DNA from: Helicobacteraceae bacterium
GTDB lineage: Bacteria > Campylobacterota > Campylobacteria > Campylobacterales > Sulfurimonadaceae
Assembly (NCBI GenBank): GCA_015484575.1
Contig: WFND01000161.1
Coordinates: forward strand, 1 to 40,143
Direction: 5' to 3'
Length of the DNA: 40,143 nt
Shown here one piece after another: positions 1 to 7,579 of this stretch. Each line of letters begins with the position of its first letter. Within the stretch, counting starts at the first letter, position 1. The position numbers were made by a program, and so were the translations under genes. The notes under the pieces are model-generated. The model saw only the letters and a list, made by a program, of their open reading frames with translations, was not told the DNA's origin and ran no database searches.

Positions 1-86
1 CATTTTTTTGATTGATTATGAATAAAGAGGATAATAAATATTTGTTATATAAGTTTAGTAGATTATTATTATTGTTGTAGATTATT

Positions 87-116
87 TATAATATAGAGAA
101 TATGCTCTATATTATA
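87..116. repeat. AT-rich hairpin after the DUF302 gene
   Basis: A perfect 12-bp inverted repeat (arms 87-98 and 105-116, 6-base loop) lies 15 bases beyond the stop of the minus-strand DUF302 gene. It could stabilise or end that transcript. There is no T-run after the stem on either strand, so it is not a canonical intrinsic terminator. The rest of bases 1-130 is AT-rich and shows no gene I can support. Confidence 0.5.
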
Positions 117-130
117 AAGTTTATAACTCT

Positions 131-721
131 TTAAAAGTCACCTTCAGCGCCAAGATCCATCATTTTATACATAGTATCTCTAACATGCTCCGCTTTTTTC
201 ATCATCTCAGGAGGAAGAGTTTTTCCACCAAAGAGCATTAACTCCATAGCCATTGTTTCAAGCCATCTGTCACCGTTGTCATCTTCAACAATCATAATTC
301 TACAAGGCATAAATGCACCGAATGCTTCCGAATATCCTATGAATAGTTTTGCAATACTAGGACTACAGTAGTGAAGAATTCTGATATATCTCTGTCTGTT
401 TCCATTTGGATCAAACTCTTCAGCCATATGAGAATCACCAACTTGAAGCATATTTGCATCTTCTGCAATTGCTTTCATAGCTTCAACTACATCATCAGTA
501 GAGACTTCAGGGTTTATTTTCACTCTTCTAACCATAGCATCTGCTGATGAACCTGTCTCTAAAACCTTGTTAAACATCTCCATATATGCACCCATTGCTC
601 TAGGGTCCAACTTGGATACTTGATCCATTTTAGTTCCTAAATCAAACTTAGTATATGCAAAAAGCAGACCTGCTACAACTATAACACCTATAAGACTAAA
701 AATACTTTTTAAAAAGCCCAT
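131..721 (-). CDS. DUF302 domain protein, membrane-anchored
   Basis: This 196-residue protein has one N-terminal membrane segment (about residues 5-25), then a soluble domain that is probably periplasmic. The central part (about 90-160), with the pattern RILHYCSPSIAKLFI and a later PCRIMIVEDD, resembles the DUF302 family, whose biochemical role is not settled. The ATG at 721 has a good ribosome site (AAAGGAAAAG) just upstream. Two TATAAT-like sequences lie in the gap before the gene. It appears to be transcribed alone, because a 237-base gap and a hairpin separate it from the flavoprotein gene upstream. The family call is by eye from sequence pattern and is moderately sure. Confidence 0.65.
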   Translation of the reverse strand: MGFLKSIFSLIGVIVVAGLLFAYTKFDLGTKMDQVSKLDPRAMGAYMEMFNKVLETGSSADAMVRRVKINPEVSTDDVVEAMKAIAEDANMLQVGDSHMAEEFDPNGNRQRYIRILHYCSPSIAKLFIGYSEAFGAFMPCRIMIVEDDNGDRWLETMAMELMLFGGKTLPPEMMKKAEHVRDTMYKMMDLGAEGDF

Positions 722-958
722 TCTTTTCCTTTGGAAAATTATTTCTGATAGATTATAAAATAATCCACAGTTTGTTAGAGCTATTATAGATTAAAAATCT
801 TTATTTAAACATAAGAAAAAAGTATATATGCTTACCTAATGTGTAGTTAGATAGAGCAATATAGGGATTTAGCAGGGGGTGAGAGTAGATTTAGTTATTG
901 TGATTATTTTGTATAGATATGTTTACTTTGGTAACATATCTATACTTGCAGAGTAGTT
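722..958. other. 237-base intergenic region
   Basis: No convincing gene on either strand. The left end holds the promoter region of the DUF302 gene: TATAAT-like sequences on the minus strand and the short palindrome AGATTAAAAATCT near 788-800. The right end holds the hairpin that follows the flavoprotein gene. A G-rich patch around 870-890 stands out from the AT-rich surroundings but has no assignable function. Confidence 0.4.
911..945 (-). terminator. Hairpin downstream of the flavoprotein gene
   Basis: A perfect 13-bp inverted repeat (arms 911-923 and 933-945, 9-base loop) begins 13 bases after the stop codon of the minus-strand flavoprotein gene. Position and stem strength suggest transcript termination or 3'-end protection. 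On the minus strand the stem is followed by AAAATAAT rather than a T-run, so a classical rho-independent terminator is not shown. Confidence 0.45.
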
Positions 959-2323
959 TTAGACTAAATTGTTTTTAAACATATCGTTGTACAGTGCAGT
1001 TGCCCAATCGGTGATTGAGTCTGCATTTACGGCTCCGTTTTTGTGCCAATCTTCACTACTGATAGTTTCGCTGAAGCTAAATGTCTTATCTTTTTCATCA
1101 TATGCGTACTGTGTATATATGTATATAGCCTTTTCAGGAGCGATTGAGACTGCTGAAAAGCATGTGGTTGTCGGTGATTGCCACTTTAAGATTTTTGTCT
1201 TATTTATCTTTTGAGCTACAAGTTTAGCAACAAAATGACCTTCCGAGTTAGAGGTGTTTCCAGATTTAGAGAAACCCATAGGTCTAGAATCACCGGAAAC
1301 AAATATATTTTTCTCTCCTATAACTTCATAGGTCAAAGGGTTTATATGAGCTTCTAGCATATTTTTTGCATCTTTCGCAAATCCGCATCTTTCCAGTATC
1401 TTTGCACCTCTTACATGTGGATAAAATGCGGCATCTTCAAACTCTATCTCATCAAATTCCGTCACAACTACTTTTTTGTCCAAGTCTATACTTAATATAG
1501 CTGTATTTGGATGATACTCTAAATAATCCGCATACATCTCATCAAAAGCCGATTGAAAACCTTTCTCTTTTATTGTTATTTTATTGTTTTCATCAAGTAA
1601 GATGACTTTTGCATCTAGTTTGTTCTGCTTAAAGTAGTCTGCAATAACACAAGCTCTCTCGTAAGGCGCAGGAAGACATCTGTAATTTCCACTAGGAACG
1701 GTAAGAATAAAGTTACCGCCTTTAAAGTTTAAAACTTTATTTCTCAGTGAGATATGTTCAGAACCCGGTATAAATCCTGCAGGATACTCCTGTCTTAGTC
1801 TTGTTTCAAAAGCTATATCTTTAGTCCAGCGAGAGTAGTCGTAGTCGATACCCGGAGCGAAAACCAGATAGTCATAGTTTATATCGCCGTTACTCGTGTG
1901 TAAGATACGATTTTTCTTATCTATACCTGTTGCACTAGCGTGAAAGAATGTGTAGTTATTTTCTCTAGCAGCTTGCAGATAGTCATGTGTTAGAAATTCA
2001 AGGTCTATCTTATCGACTATCCATAAATTACTCAATGGGCATGAGATAAACTCATATCTCTGTTCTACCAATATAACATCAGCATCAGGAGCAAATATCT
2101 TTGTATATTTTGCAACTGACAGTCCTGACCATCCTCCGCCAACAACTACTACACGCGGCTTGTCTGTATCTGTTATCGGTGCTTTATAATCTGTTTTGGT
2201 TTCTATTTTTGGGTTTGAATCTGCTTTTGGTTCGGGAGTACCAGAGTTAGTACATCCGCTTATTGCTGTTGATGCAGCAACTAAACCTGAAATTTTGAGA
2301 GCTTCTCTTCTTGATATTGCCAT
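959..2323 (-). CDS. FccB-like sulfide dehydrogenase flavoprotein, Tat lipoprotein
   Basis: A 454-residue FAD-dependent oxidoreductase resembling the flavoprotein subunit of flavocytochrome c sulfide dehydrogenase (FccB/SoxF), which oxidises sulfide in the periplasm. The N-terminus carries a twin-arginine signal (SRREALK at 4-10) ending in the lipobox ISGC (Cys24), so it is probably Tat-exported and lipid-anchored. The FAD-binding motif VVVGGGWSG lies at 58-67. FISCPLSNL (Cys95) matches the cysteine that binds FAD covalently in this family, and YRCLPAPYERA (Cys216) matches one redox cysteine. The usual second redox cysteine (WCPV) is not at its normal place; Cys313 lies about ten residues earlier. 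No cytochrome subunit gene is adjacent. GAGGT precedes the ATG. It could be a related quinone- or cytochrome-linked enzyme; substrate is inferred. Confidence 0.75.
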   Translation of the reverse strand: MAISRREALKISGLVAASTAISGCTNSGTPEPKADSNPKIETKTDYKAPITDTDKPRVVVVGGGWSGLSVAKYTKIFAPDADVILVEQRYEFISCPLSNLWIVDKIDLEFLTHDYLQAARENNYTFFHASATGIDKKNRILHTSNGDINYDYLVFAPGIDYDYSRWTKDIAFETRLRQEYPAGFIPGSEHISLRNKVLNFKGGNFILTVPSGNYRCLPAPYERACVIADYFKQNKLDAKVILLDENNKITIKEKGFQSAFDEMYADYLEYHPNTAILSIDLDKKVVVTEFDEIEFEDAAFYPHVRGAKILERCGFAKDAKNMLEAHINPLTYEVIGEKNIFVSGDSRPMGFSKSGNTSNSEGHFVAKLVAQKINKTKILKWQSPTTTCFSAVSIAPEKAIYIYTQYAYDEKDKTFSFSETISSEDWHKNGAVNADSITDWATALYNDMFKNNLV

Positions 2324-2380
2324 ATATATACCTCACATAATTGATGTTTGTACATTAGCATTATCAAACTTACTATATGC

Positions 2381-2390
2381 TTACATGTAA
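2381..2390. repeat. TTACATGTAA palindrome, intergenic copy
   Basis: A perfect copy of the 10-bp palindrome repeated 16 times in this window. This is one of only two copies outside genes. It lies four bases after the stop of the DUF2231 gene and upstream of the flavoprotein gene, so it could affect expression of the latter. The intragenic spread of the other copies argues against a simple operator role. Confidence 0.6.
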
Positions 2391-2393
2391 AAG

Positions 2394-2939
2394 TTACTCT
2401 TGTTCATCCATTCCTACAATTTCATCAATGGCATCTTCGTAAACTTCTAGCTTTTCATCTGCATCTTCTACTTCATCAGCATCTGCAGATAGCCCTTTTA
2501 ATGTATTTTTAATCTTGAAAGCTTGAAACGGCATACCGTGTTCGTAAACAATCTCTCCACCATGTTTACCTTGTAGCAGTGTTGTACCTGTTACTCCAAA
2601 AAGCAGTAAAATTGCTAAAAGCTCAACGGCAAATTTTTTCATTTTACAGCCTAAGATTTTAATGATGGCGACGATAGAGATAGCTATCGCCAGATACAGA
2701 CCGAGTTGTTTATGTCCAAGAAGCTCTTGTTTACCGGCTGCACTTAGATAATCAAATATATGAGGACCGGCTTGATTTCCCGTGTACCAGACAACAATCA
2801 TAGCGACTGCGGCGATTAAAGTAGTCCTTGATGATAATTTGGACATAGACTCAGAACGAGTAAAAATATAAATCAGAGAAAAGACTGAAGCGACAATAGG
2901 TAAAACTATAGCAAAATGCACTGTGGCAGGATGTAACAT
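2394..2939 (-). CDS. DUF2231 family membrane protein
   Basis: A 181-residue inner-membrane protein that starts with MLHPATVHFAIVLP, the typical opening of DUF2231 proteins, with His residues near the start of the first membrane helix. About four membrane segments are visible (around 4-26, 38-58, 83-103 and 107-128), followed by an acidic soluble tail (about 150-181). Function of the family is not established; such proteins often sit beside redox or heme genes. It is followed by the flavoprotein gene on the same strand, 70 bases on, so the two may be cotranscribed and functionally linked, which is inference. Confidence 0.75.
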   Translation of the reverse strand: MLHPATVHFAIVLPIVASVFSLIYIFTRSESMSKLSSRTTLIAAVAMIVVWYTGNQAGPHIFDYLSAAGKQELLGHKQLGLYLAIAISIVAIIKILGCKMKKFAVELLAILLLFGVTGTTLLQGKHGGEIVYEHGMPFQAFKIKNTLKGLSADADEVEDADEKLEVYEDAIDEIVGMDEQE

Positions 2940-3036
2940 TTGAATTCCTTATATTATAAATGTTTCAGATTATATATAAAACTTATAGTCAGTTCTGCTA
3001 TAAGCTGACTCTTAATATATAAATTTAAGATTGATT

Positions 3037-3309
3037 TCAACTATCTTTTATAATCGCCAGTATTACATAAGTTTCTGACTCCTCTTGAATTAAAAAGATT
3101 ATCGTATATCCTTGGTGTTGTATATCTTTTATGTTTTCATCATCAAAATAGATAGAACTCTTATATTTTTTTGCTTTAGTCGGCATATTAAAAAGAATCG
3201 TATCTAGGTACATCTTAAAGCTTTGTGCTGTTTTTATATCCTCTTTTGCAAAAGAAGATAGTATCTCTTTTAGCTGCTGTTGAAAAAGTTCTGAGCATAA
3301 TATATTCAT
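3037..3309 (-). CDS. RelE/ParE-like toxin
   Basis: A 90-residue protein starting MNILCSELFQQQL. The N-terminal helical half and the C-terminal strand pattern (GYTIIFLIQEE, then YVILAIIK) fit the small RelE/ParE toxin fold, which includes ribosome-dependent mRNases and gyrase inhibitors. I place the start at the ATG at 3309, which overlaps the antitoxin stop as ATGA and has AAGG seven bases upstream. A longer frame open from 3333 would run inside the antitoxin gene. Adjacency to a tiny upstream gene supports a toxin-antitoxin pair. The sequence match is at fold level only, so target and activity are unknown. Confidence 0.65.
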   Translation of the reverse strand: MNILCSELFQQQLKEILSSFAKEDIKTAQSFKMYLDTILFNMPTKAKKYKSSIYFDDENIKDIQHQGYTIIFLIQEESETYVILAIIKDS

Positions 3310-3455
3310 GATGAAGCCTTTTGCTCTAGCCACTCGTTTAATTTTTCCATACTCTCATACAGAGGGGAAAAACCTGCTTTTGAGTTTAGATACTTCTGTA
3401 ACTCTTTTTTGATTTTTTCTCTATCTTGTATAAATTTTTTATCTCTATTTTGCAT
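3306..3455 (-). CDS. Small putative antitoxin (49 residues)
   Basis: A 49-residue, charged and helical protein beginning MQNRDKKFIQDREK and ending WLEQKASS. Its TGA stop overlaps the toxin's ATG by four bases (ATGA), the usual translational coupling of antitoxin and toxin. Its start lies 11 bases inside the 3' end of the upstream coiled-coil gene, so all three probably share a transcript. It is too short for a typical DNA-binding domain plus toxin-binding tail, so it may lack autoregulation. Its identity rests on position, size and charge, not on a recognised family. Confidence 0.6.
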   Translation of the reverse strand: MQNRDKKFIQDREKIKKELQKYLNSKAGFSPLYESMEKLNEWLEQKASS

Positions 3456-4458
3456 CTATTTTATCTTTAGCTGTTTGAATGGCACTGTTCATAGCGGTTT
3501 TTGCTGAACTCCAAGCACTTATTCCCATACGTTTTGCCTCTTTTGCCGTTTTTGAATTAAGCATTTTACTACTAGCAAAACGCTCTTTCATAACATCAAT
3601 GGTTTCACGAGAAAGCTCTATAAGCTCTTGCATATCGTAGTTGATTTCACTTGTGATTTTGCTAAGAAGTTGGGAACTGCTTTTGTTTGTCTCTAGTGAA
3701 CACTCTTGGATAACTTGAGTAAAGAGTTGATCTACTTTCAGAGGCTCTCTCTCATCTTCAAAAAGAGTCTCTTTTGCCTCTTGAGGCATATATAACAGCT
3801 GTTTTTTAAATCTGCTGAGCGAACGTACGAGTCCTGAACGTATTCCACGGAGTGAGCCACGTAGTATCTCTTTTGCGTGAGTCGGTGATGCCTCTGCCAT
3901 ATCTATGGAGGTGTGTAATATAATAGATATGACTTTGCGGATACGAATAGAGCTTAATGCTCCTTGACTTAATGTTTCATAGGTGACATCTTTTGTAATC
4001 TCACGAATTGTTTCATCAATATCTTGACCTTTTTCAAGTGTGATTATAATAGCTGATTCAACCATCTCTTCTAACATATCAAACAGGTCTAGTGATTGAA
4101 GTTTAACCTGATGAACTCTAGCTTTTAGTTCTTGAGAAGAGTCATCAAAATTTGCTTCTATTGCGTCAAATACTCTGTATTTTGAATCTTGAAAGGTGCC
4201 ACGTTTTCGCTCTATCTGTCTCTCAATTCTCTCTTTTTGAGCGAGTAGGTCTTGCAACTCATCATGTAGCGTTGTAGTCTCTTGGGCAATTACGGTATTT
4301 GCGATAACTTTTAATTGAGAAAGTGTCAAATTTTCTTTGGATATTTCCCACTCATTTTGTATATGCTCTATTAACTCTTGCATACGAATTTCCAATGTTT
4401 CAGAGCTGTTTTTTTTGTAGCTGTCTATTACATCACGTTCAAATTTTTGAATTTCCAT
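3445..4458 (-). CDS. Helical coiled-coil protein of unknown function
   Basis: A 337-residue soluble protein, almost entirely helical. A strong coiled coil spans about residues 65-90 (HDELQDLLAQKERIERQIER), and a conserved-looking core follows (about 150-215, including ILRGSLRGIRSGLVRSL). It has no signal peptide or membrane segment. It resembles uncharacterised proteins of sulfur-oxidising Campylobacterota (possibly the DUF6781 type, recalled and not checked). The ATG at 4458 has GGAGACG upstream. It lies 12 bases after the DUF493 gene on the same strand and overlaps the antitoxin start by 11 bases, so it belongs to the leuC-mobA-moaC run. No function can be assigned. Confidence 0.6.
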   Translation of the reverse strand: MEIQKFERDVIDSYKKNSSETLEIRMQELIEHIQNEWEISKENLTLSQLKVIANTVIAQETTTLHDELQDLLAQKERIERQIERKRGTFQDSKYRVFDAIEANFDDSSQELKARVHQVKLQSLDLFDMLEEMVESAIIITLEKGQDIDETIREITKDVTYETLSQGALSSIRIRKVISIILHTSIDMAEASPTHAKEILRGSLRGIRSGLVRSLSRFKKQLLYMPQEAKETLFEDEREPLKVDQLFTQVIQECSLETNKSSSQLLSKITSEINYDMQELIELSRETIDVMKERFASSKMLNSKTAKEAKRMGISAWSSAKTAMNSAIQTAKDKIDAK

Positions 4459-4470
4459 CTATACGTCTCC

Positions 4471-4743
4471 TTATAAGACCATTTTAATATGCTGATGTGC
4501 TTTTAAAGCCTCGTATATAAAATTGCGTTCATCTTCATTGTGTACAAGCAGATCAAGATTTAAGCTGGTATATTTACCGTTTTTTGAGCTGTTTGACTCC
4601 TCTATTGAGTGTTCTTTCTCAGATATAACATCACAAACTGCCGTAATCATTTTATCTTTCTGTTCACCTACGATTTTGTATCTCCATTGACATGGATAAT
4701 CAAGTTCTAGTTTGGGTTGTTTATTGTTTGCGTCTAAAATCAC
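4471..4743 (-). CDS. DUF493 family protein (HP0495-like)
   Basis: A small cytosolic ferredoxin-like-fold protein of the DUF493 family, known from Helicobacter HP0495 and E. coli YbeD; role uncertain, possibly regulatory. The family core begins at [10 protein letters not shown] and ends near the C-terminus. I choose the GTG at 4743 because GGAGG (4752-4756 on the forward map) stands 8 bases upstream and the resulting 90-residue length fits the family. An in-frame ATG at 4779 would add 12 residues but has no ribosome site and deepens the overlap with moaC from 23 to 59 bases. Confidence 0.75.
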   Translation of the reverse strand: MILDANNKQPKLELDYPCQWRYKIVGEQKDKMITAVCDVISEKEHSIEESNSSKNGKYTSLNLDLLVHNEDERNFIYEALKAHQHIKMVL

Positions 4744-5197
4744 CGCTTTTTCCTCCAGATTTTGATTCAAGTTGAACATTTTTGATAATCATACCCTTGT
4801 CGATAGCTTTTACCATGTCATAAATGGTTAAAAGTCCTATACTAGTACCGGTTAATGCCTCCATCTCAACACCTGTTTGACCAGTCAATTTGGCTGTTGT
4901 TATAAGCTTAAAGCCCGGTAATTCAGGCAGTTCTTCTATATCACAGTTAATTCCGCTAAGATTTAGAGGATGGCACATAGGAATAAGTTCACTTGTCTTT
5001 TTAGTACCCATTATCGCTGCTATAACTGCTGTTTGAATAACAGGACCTTTTTTTGTCTTTTCGCTTACTATAGCATCAAAAGCGTCTTGACTCATCTGTA
5101 TAATACCACTAGCAACGGCAACTCTTGTTGTTAAGTTTTTCTCCGAGACATCAACCATCTTTGGGCGGTCTTTTTCATCTAAGTGTGTTAATTTCAT
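4721..5197 (-). CDS. moaC: Cyclic pyranopterin monophosphate synthase MoaC
   Basis: A 158-residue MoaC, which converts the MoaA product into cyclic pyranopterin monophosphate, an early step of molybdenum cofactor synthesis in the cytosol. Family motifs are intact: [15 protein letters not shown] (residues 64-78, with the metal or substrate His76), GVEMEALTG (109-117) and LTIYDMVKA (123-131, catalytic Asp127). Length is normal. Its ATG overlaps the mobA stop by four bases (5194-5197), so the two are translationally coupled. The basic C-terminal tail ([13 protein letters not shown]) overlaps the start of the DUF493 gene. Confidence 0.95.
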   Translation of the reverse strand: MKLTHLDEKDRPKMVDVSEKNLTTRVAVASGIIQMSQDAFDAIVSEKTKKGPVIQTAVIAAIMGTKKTSELIPMCHPLNLSGINCDIEELPELPGFKLITTAKLTGQTGVEMEALTGTSIGLLTIYDMVKAIDKGMIIKNVQLESKSGGKSGDFRRKQ

Positions 5198-5790
5198 AGT
5201 TTCTCTTGTTTTTTTAACTCAATTATAGCAGATTTATACTCATGAGGGTGGTTTATGTTTGTAAAAATAGCTTCATTTTCAAAATATATGTAATTAGTTT
5301 TGGCATTTTTTAGAAGTTTTCCAAGACGATGATCACTGTTTTTGAGCATCTGTCTAAACTTTACATGTAAACTGTCATGATATACGCCACACATAGGATG
5401 AGTTCCGCTATCTGTCTTCGCAACAGTTGCATCAAAGTCACTGTCATCTGAATTTATAAGTGTTAAAATAGTATCTTTATCTATAAATGGGCTATCTACG
5501 CTCAATACAAACACCCTCTTTACATGTAAATTGTCAAATATAGAGACAAACCCTGCTGTTGGAGTAGATACCTCATACTCTTTTGAATCTTCTATCACTT
5601 TACATGTAAAGTTAAACTTATCTGCTGATTTTGCGGATATATAGACGGAGGAAAATATCTCTCTCATACGCTCGTGCTGATATTGTGTTAAAGAGTTATA
5701 CTCTCCAAAAGGTAAAAGTGCTTTATCTTTTCCCATGCGAGAGCTTTTCCCACCGGCAAAGATTACGCAGGGTATCTCTATTTTTTGCAC
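5194..5790 (-). CDS. mobA: Molybdenum cofactor guanylyltransferase MobA
   Basis: A 198-residue nucleotidyltransferase that attaches GMP to molybdopterin to make the guanine dinucleotide cofactor used by DMSO-reductase-family enzymes such as nitrate reductase and formate dehydrogenase. The signature loop [19 protein letters not shown] lies at 11-29, and SVDSPF corresponds to the metal-binding Asp region. The start is GTG at 5790, one base after the leuC stop, with only a weak ribosome site, suggesting coupling to leuC translation. The gene holds three TTACATGTAA palindromes within 250 bases, the densest cluster in the window. Confidence 0.92.
   Translation of the reverse strand: MQKIEIPCVIFAGGKSSRMGKDKALLPFGEYNSLTQYQHERMREIFSSVYISAKSADKFNFTCKVIEDSKEYEVSTPTAGFVSIFDNLHVKRVFVLSVDSPFIDKDTILTLINSDDSDFDATVAKTDSGTHPMCGVYHDSLHVKFRQMLKNSDHRLGKLLKNAKTNYIYFENEAIFTNINHPHEYKSAIIELKKQEKL
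5361..5609. repeat. Cluster of three TTACATGTAA palindromes in mobA
   Basis: Perfect copies at 5361-5370, 5520-5529 and 5600-5609. The first two encode Leu-His-Val and the third Thr-Cys-Lys on the coding strand. None is in a position that suggests promoter control. Other intragenic copies begin at 10860, 11418, 14253, 15273, 18346, 20336, 25112, 31827, 32115, 37277 and 38355. Confidence 0.85.
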
Positions 5791-5791
5791 T

Positions 5792-7057
5792 TTACTCTTT
5801 TGAAGGAGAGATGATCTTTCCAGCTATTGCAGAAGCTGCAGCTATAGCTGAATTTGCCAGATAGACTTTTGAGCTACGACTTCCCATACGTCCTACAAAG
5901 TTACGATTTGTTGTAGATATAGCAACTTCATCATCTCCTAATATGCCCATATATCCACCAAGACAAGCTCCACAGGTTGGATTTGATACTACTCCACCGG
6001 CATCTACGATAATGTCAATATATCCTAAATGATTTGCTTCACGCAAAATTCGTTGAGTTCCGGGAGTGACTATCAAGCGTACATCTTCATGCACCTTTTT
6101 GCCCTTTAGTATCTCTGCTGCCATCTTAAGGTCAGAGAGTCTTCCGTTTGTGCAACTTCCTATAAAGGCTTGGTCTATCTTAATATCATCACTTACGGCT
6201 TGAGAGACAGAGTGGCCGTTTGAGGGTAAAAACGGATAAGCGATAACCGGCTCTAACTGTGCTACATCTATCTCTAAGATTTTTGAGTATGAAGCGTCTG
6301 CATCAGAGTGATGAATCTGAGGTTTTCGTGCTAAATCTCTCTCATTTAAAAAGGCTTCTGTTATCTTGTCATAAGCTACGATACCGCTTTTTGCACCGGC
6401 TTCTATAGCCATATTGCAGAGGCTAAATCTATCATCCATACTTAGATGTTCTATCGTATCTCCCGTAAATTCAAGAGTCTGATACAAAGCCCCGTCAACA
6501 CCAATCATACGTATAACTTCAAGAATCAGATCTTTCCCGCTGACAAACTCCTTTGGTTTTCCGCTAAATACGACTTTGATGGATTCTGGAACTTTAAACC
6601 AGTTTCCTCCCGTAATCATCGCAAAAGCCAAATCTGTTGAGCCCATACCTGTTGAGAATGCTCCCAATGCACCATGAGTACATGTGTGTGAATCTGCACC
6701 GATAATAACATCACCGGGAACTACAAGCCCTTTTTCAGGGAGTAAGGCGTGTTCAATTCCCATATCTTTCTCATCAAAAAAGTGAGGCAGTTTATGTTTT
6801 TTAGCAAAATCTCGACTGATACGTGCTTGATTTGCTGAAGCTATATCTTTGGCGGGTATAAAGTGGTCTAGTACGATACAAAAACCTTCAGGGTTAGCAA
6901 GTTTTTTAGCACCGCTATCTTGAAACGCTTTTATGGATATAGGAGTTGTTATATCATTCCCTATAACCATATCTATGGGTGAACGCACTATCTCTCCGGC
7001 ATAAACATCATGTCCGACATGCTGTGAGAATATCTTTTCGGTTATGGTCTGTCCCAT
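5792..7057 (-). CDS. leuC: 3-isopropylmalate dehydratase large subunit LeuC
   Basis: A 421-residue aconitase-family enzyme that isomerises 2-isopropylmalate to 3-isopropylmalate in leucine synthesis. The three [4Fe-4S] ligands are present: GSCTNGR (Cys302) and NPTCGACLGG (Cys362 and Cys365). GADSHTCTHGALG (120-132) is the conserved substrate loop. At about 420 residues it is the shorter (archaeal or homoaconitase-like) type rather than the roughly 465-residue enterobacterial one. The partner small subunit LeuD is not in this window. It leads into mobA with a single base between stop and start. The TTACATGTAA at 7069-7078 lies just upstream of the start. Confidence 0.93.
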   Translation of the reverse strand: MGQTITEKIFSQHVGHDVYAGEIVRSPIDMVIGNDITTPISIKAFQDSGAKKLANPEGFCIVLDHFIPAKDIASANQARISRDFAKKHKLPHFFDEKDMGIEHALLPEKGLVVPGDVIIGADSHTCTHGALGAFSTGMGSTDLAFAMITGGNWFKVPESIKVVFSGKPKEFVSGKDLILEVIRMIGVDGALYQTLEFTGDTIEHLSMDDRFSLCNMAIEAGAKSGIVAYDKITEAFLNERDLARKPQIHHSDADASYSKILEIDVAQLEPVIAYPFLPSNGHSVSQAVSDDIKIDQAFIGSCTNGRLSDLKMAAEILKGKKVHEDVRLIVTPGTQRILREANHLGYIDIIVDAGGVVSNPTCGACLGGYMGILGDDEVAISTTNRNFVGRMGSRSSKVYLANSAIAAASAIAGKIISPSKE

Positions 7058-7068
7058 GTATTAAATCC

Positions 7069-7078
7069 TTACATGTAA
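7069..7078. repeat. TTACATGTAA palindrome upstream of leuC
   Basis: A perfect copy in the 49-base gap between the secreted-protein gene and leuC, 11 bases before the leuC start codon, where it would overlap the ribosome-site region. It is one of two intergenic copies. Confidence 0.6.
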
Positions 7079-7106
7079 ATAATTGGCGAATTATAGCATT
7101 ATTTTT

Positions 7107-7553
7107 TTACTCTATATTTGGACAATCTTTTCTGCTGACGTTAAATTGAAAAAGTTCTGTTTTTGATGTGGCACTGATGTAGATGTATGATAGTGAGATA
7201 CCACTGTGCAAAAAACGTTGAGATGTCATACATGTTCCTTTGGTTATCGCCTTTCTCATGCGAGTATGATCCTCATTTTTTATAGTTTCATCACTTTTTG
7301 AACCACTGTTAATCTCATAAGTTTTTATCAGAGTTAAATCTTTTGTATCCACTTTTACAAGAGTAGTGTAAGGGTCTATCTTTTGAGGAAGATGTCTATT
7401 CAACTCCTCTTTTGCAAGACGTAAAACTTCATGGTTTTGAAACTTATTTAGGTCAACTTCACGTTGGCGTATCTTCTCTGATTTGATAGGAGGATTGTTT
7501 GCCGATACTACCGAAAACAGTAGAGCTGAGATGATGATGAGATATTTTAACAT
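7107..7553 (-). CDS. Secreted protein of unknown function
   Basis: A 148-residue protein with a clear Sec signal peptide (MLKYLIIISALLFSVVSA, cleavage after Ala18), so it is exported to the periplasm or beyond. The mature part is polar with two cysteines (in KGTCMTSQ and near the C-terminus in RKDCPN) that could form a disulfide. A charged helical stretch (about 22-55) precedes a strand-rich half. I do not recognise the family. It lies on the same strand as leuC but is separated by 49 bases containing a palindrome, so cotranscription is possible but not evident. Confidence 0.6.
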   Translation of the reverse strand: MLKYLIIISALLFSVVSANNPPIKSEKIRQREVDLNKFQNHEVLRLAKEELNRHLPQKIDPYTTLVKVDTKDLTLIKTYEINSGSKSDETIKNEDHTRMRKAITKGTCMTSQRFLHSGISLSYIYISATSKTELFQFNVSRKDCPNIE

Positions 7554-7579
7554 AGAGTTAGTCTCCTTTTTGTTTTTGC

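Noticed and set aside
1-130. Possible gene start at the left edge (CAT at 1-3 on the minus strand)
   Set aside because: No ribosome site precedes it, and the coding part would lie outside the window.
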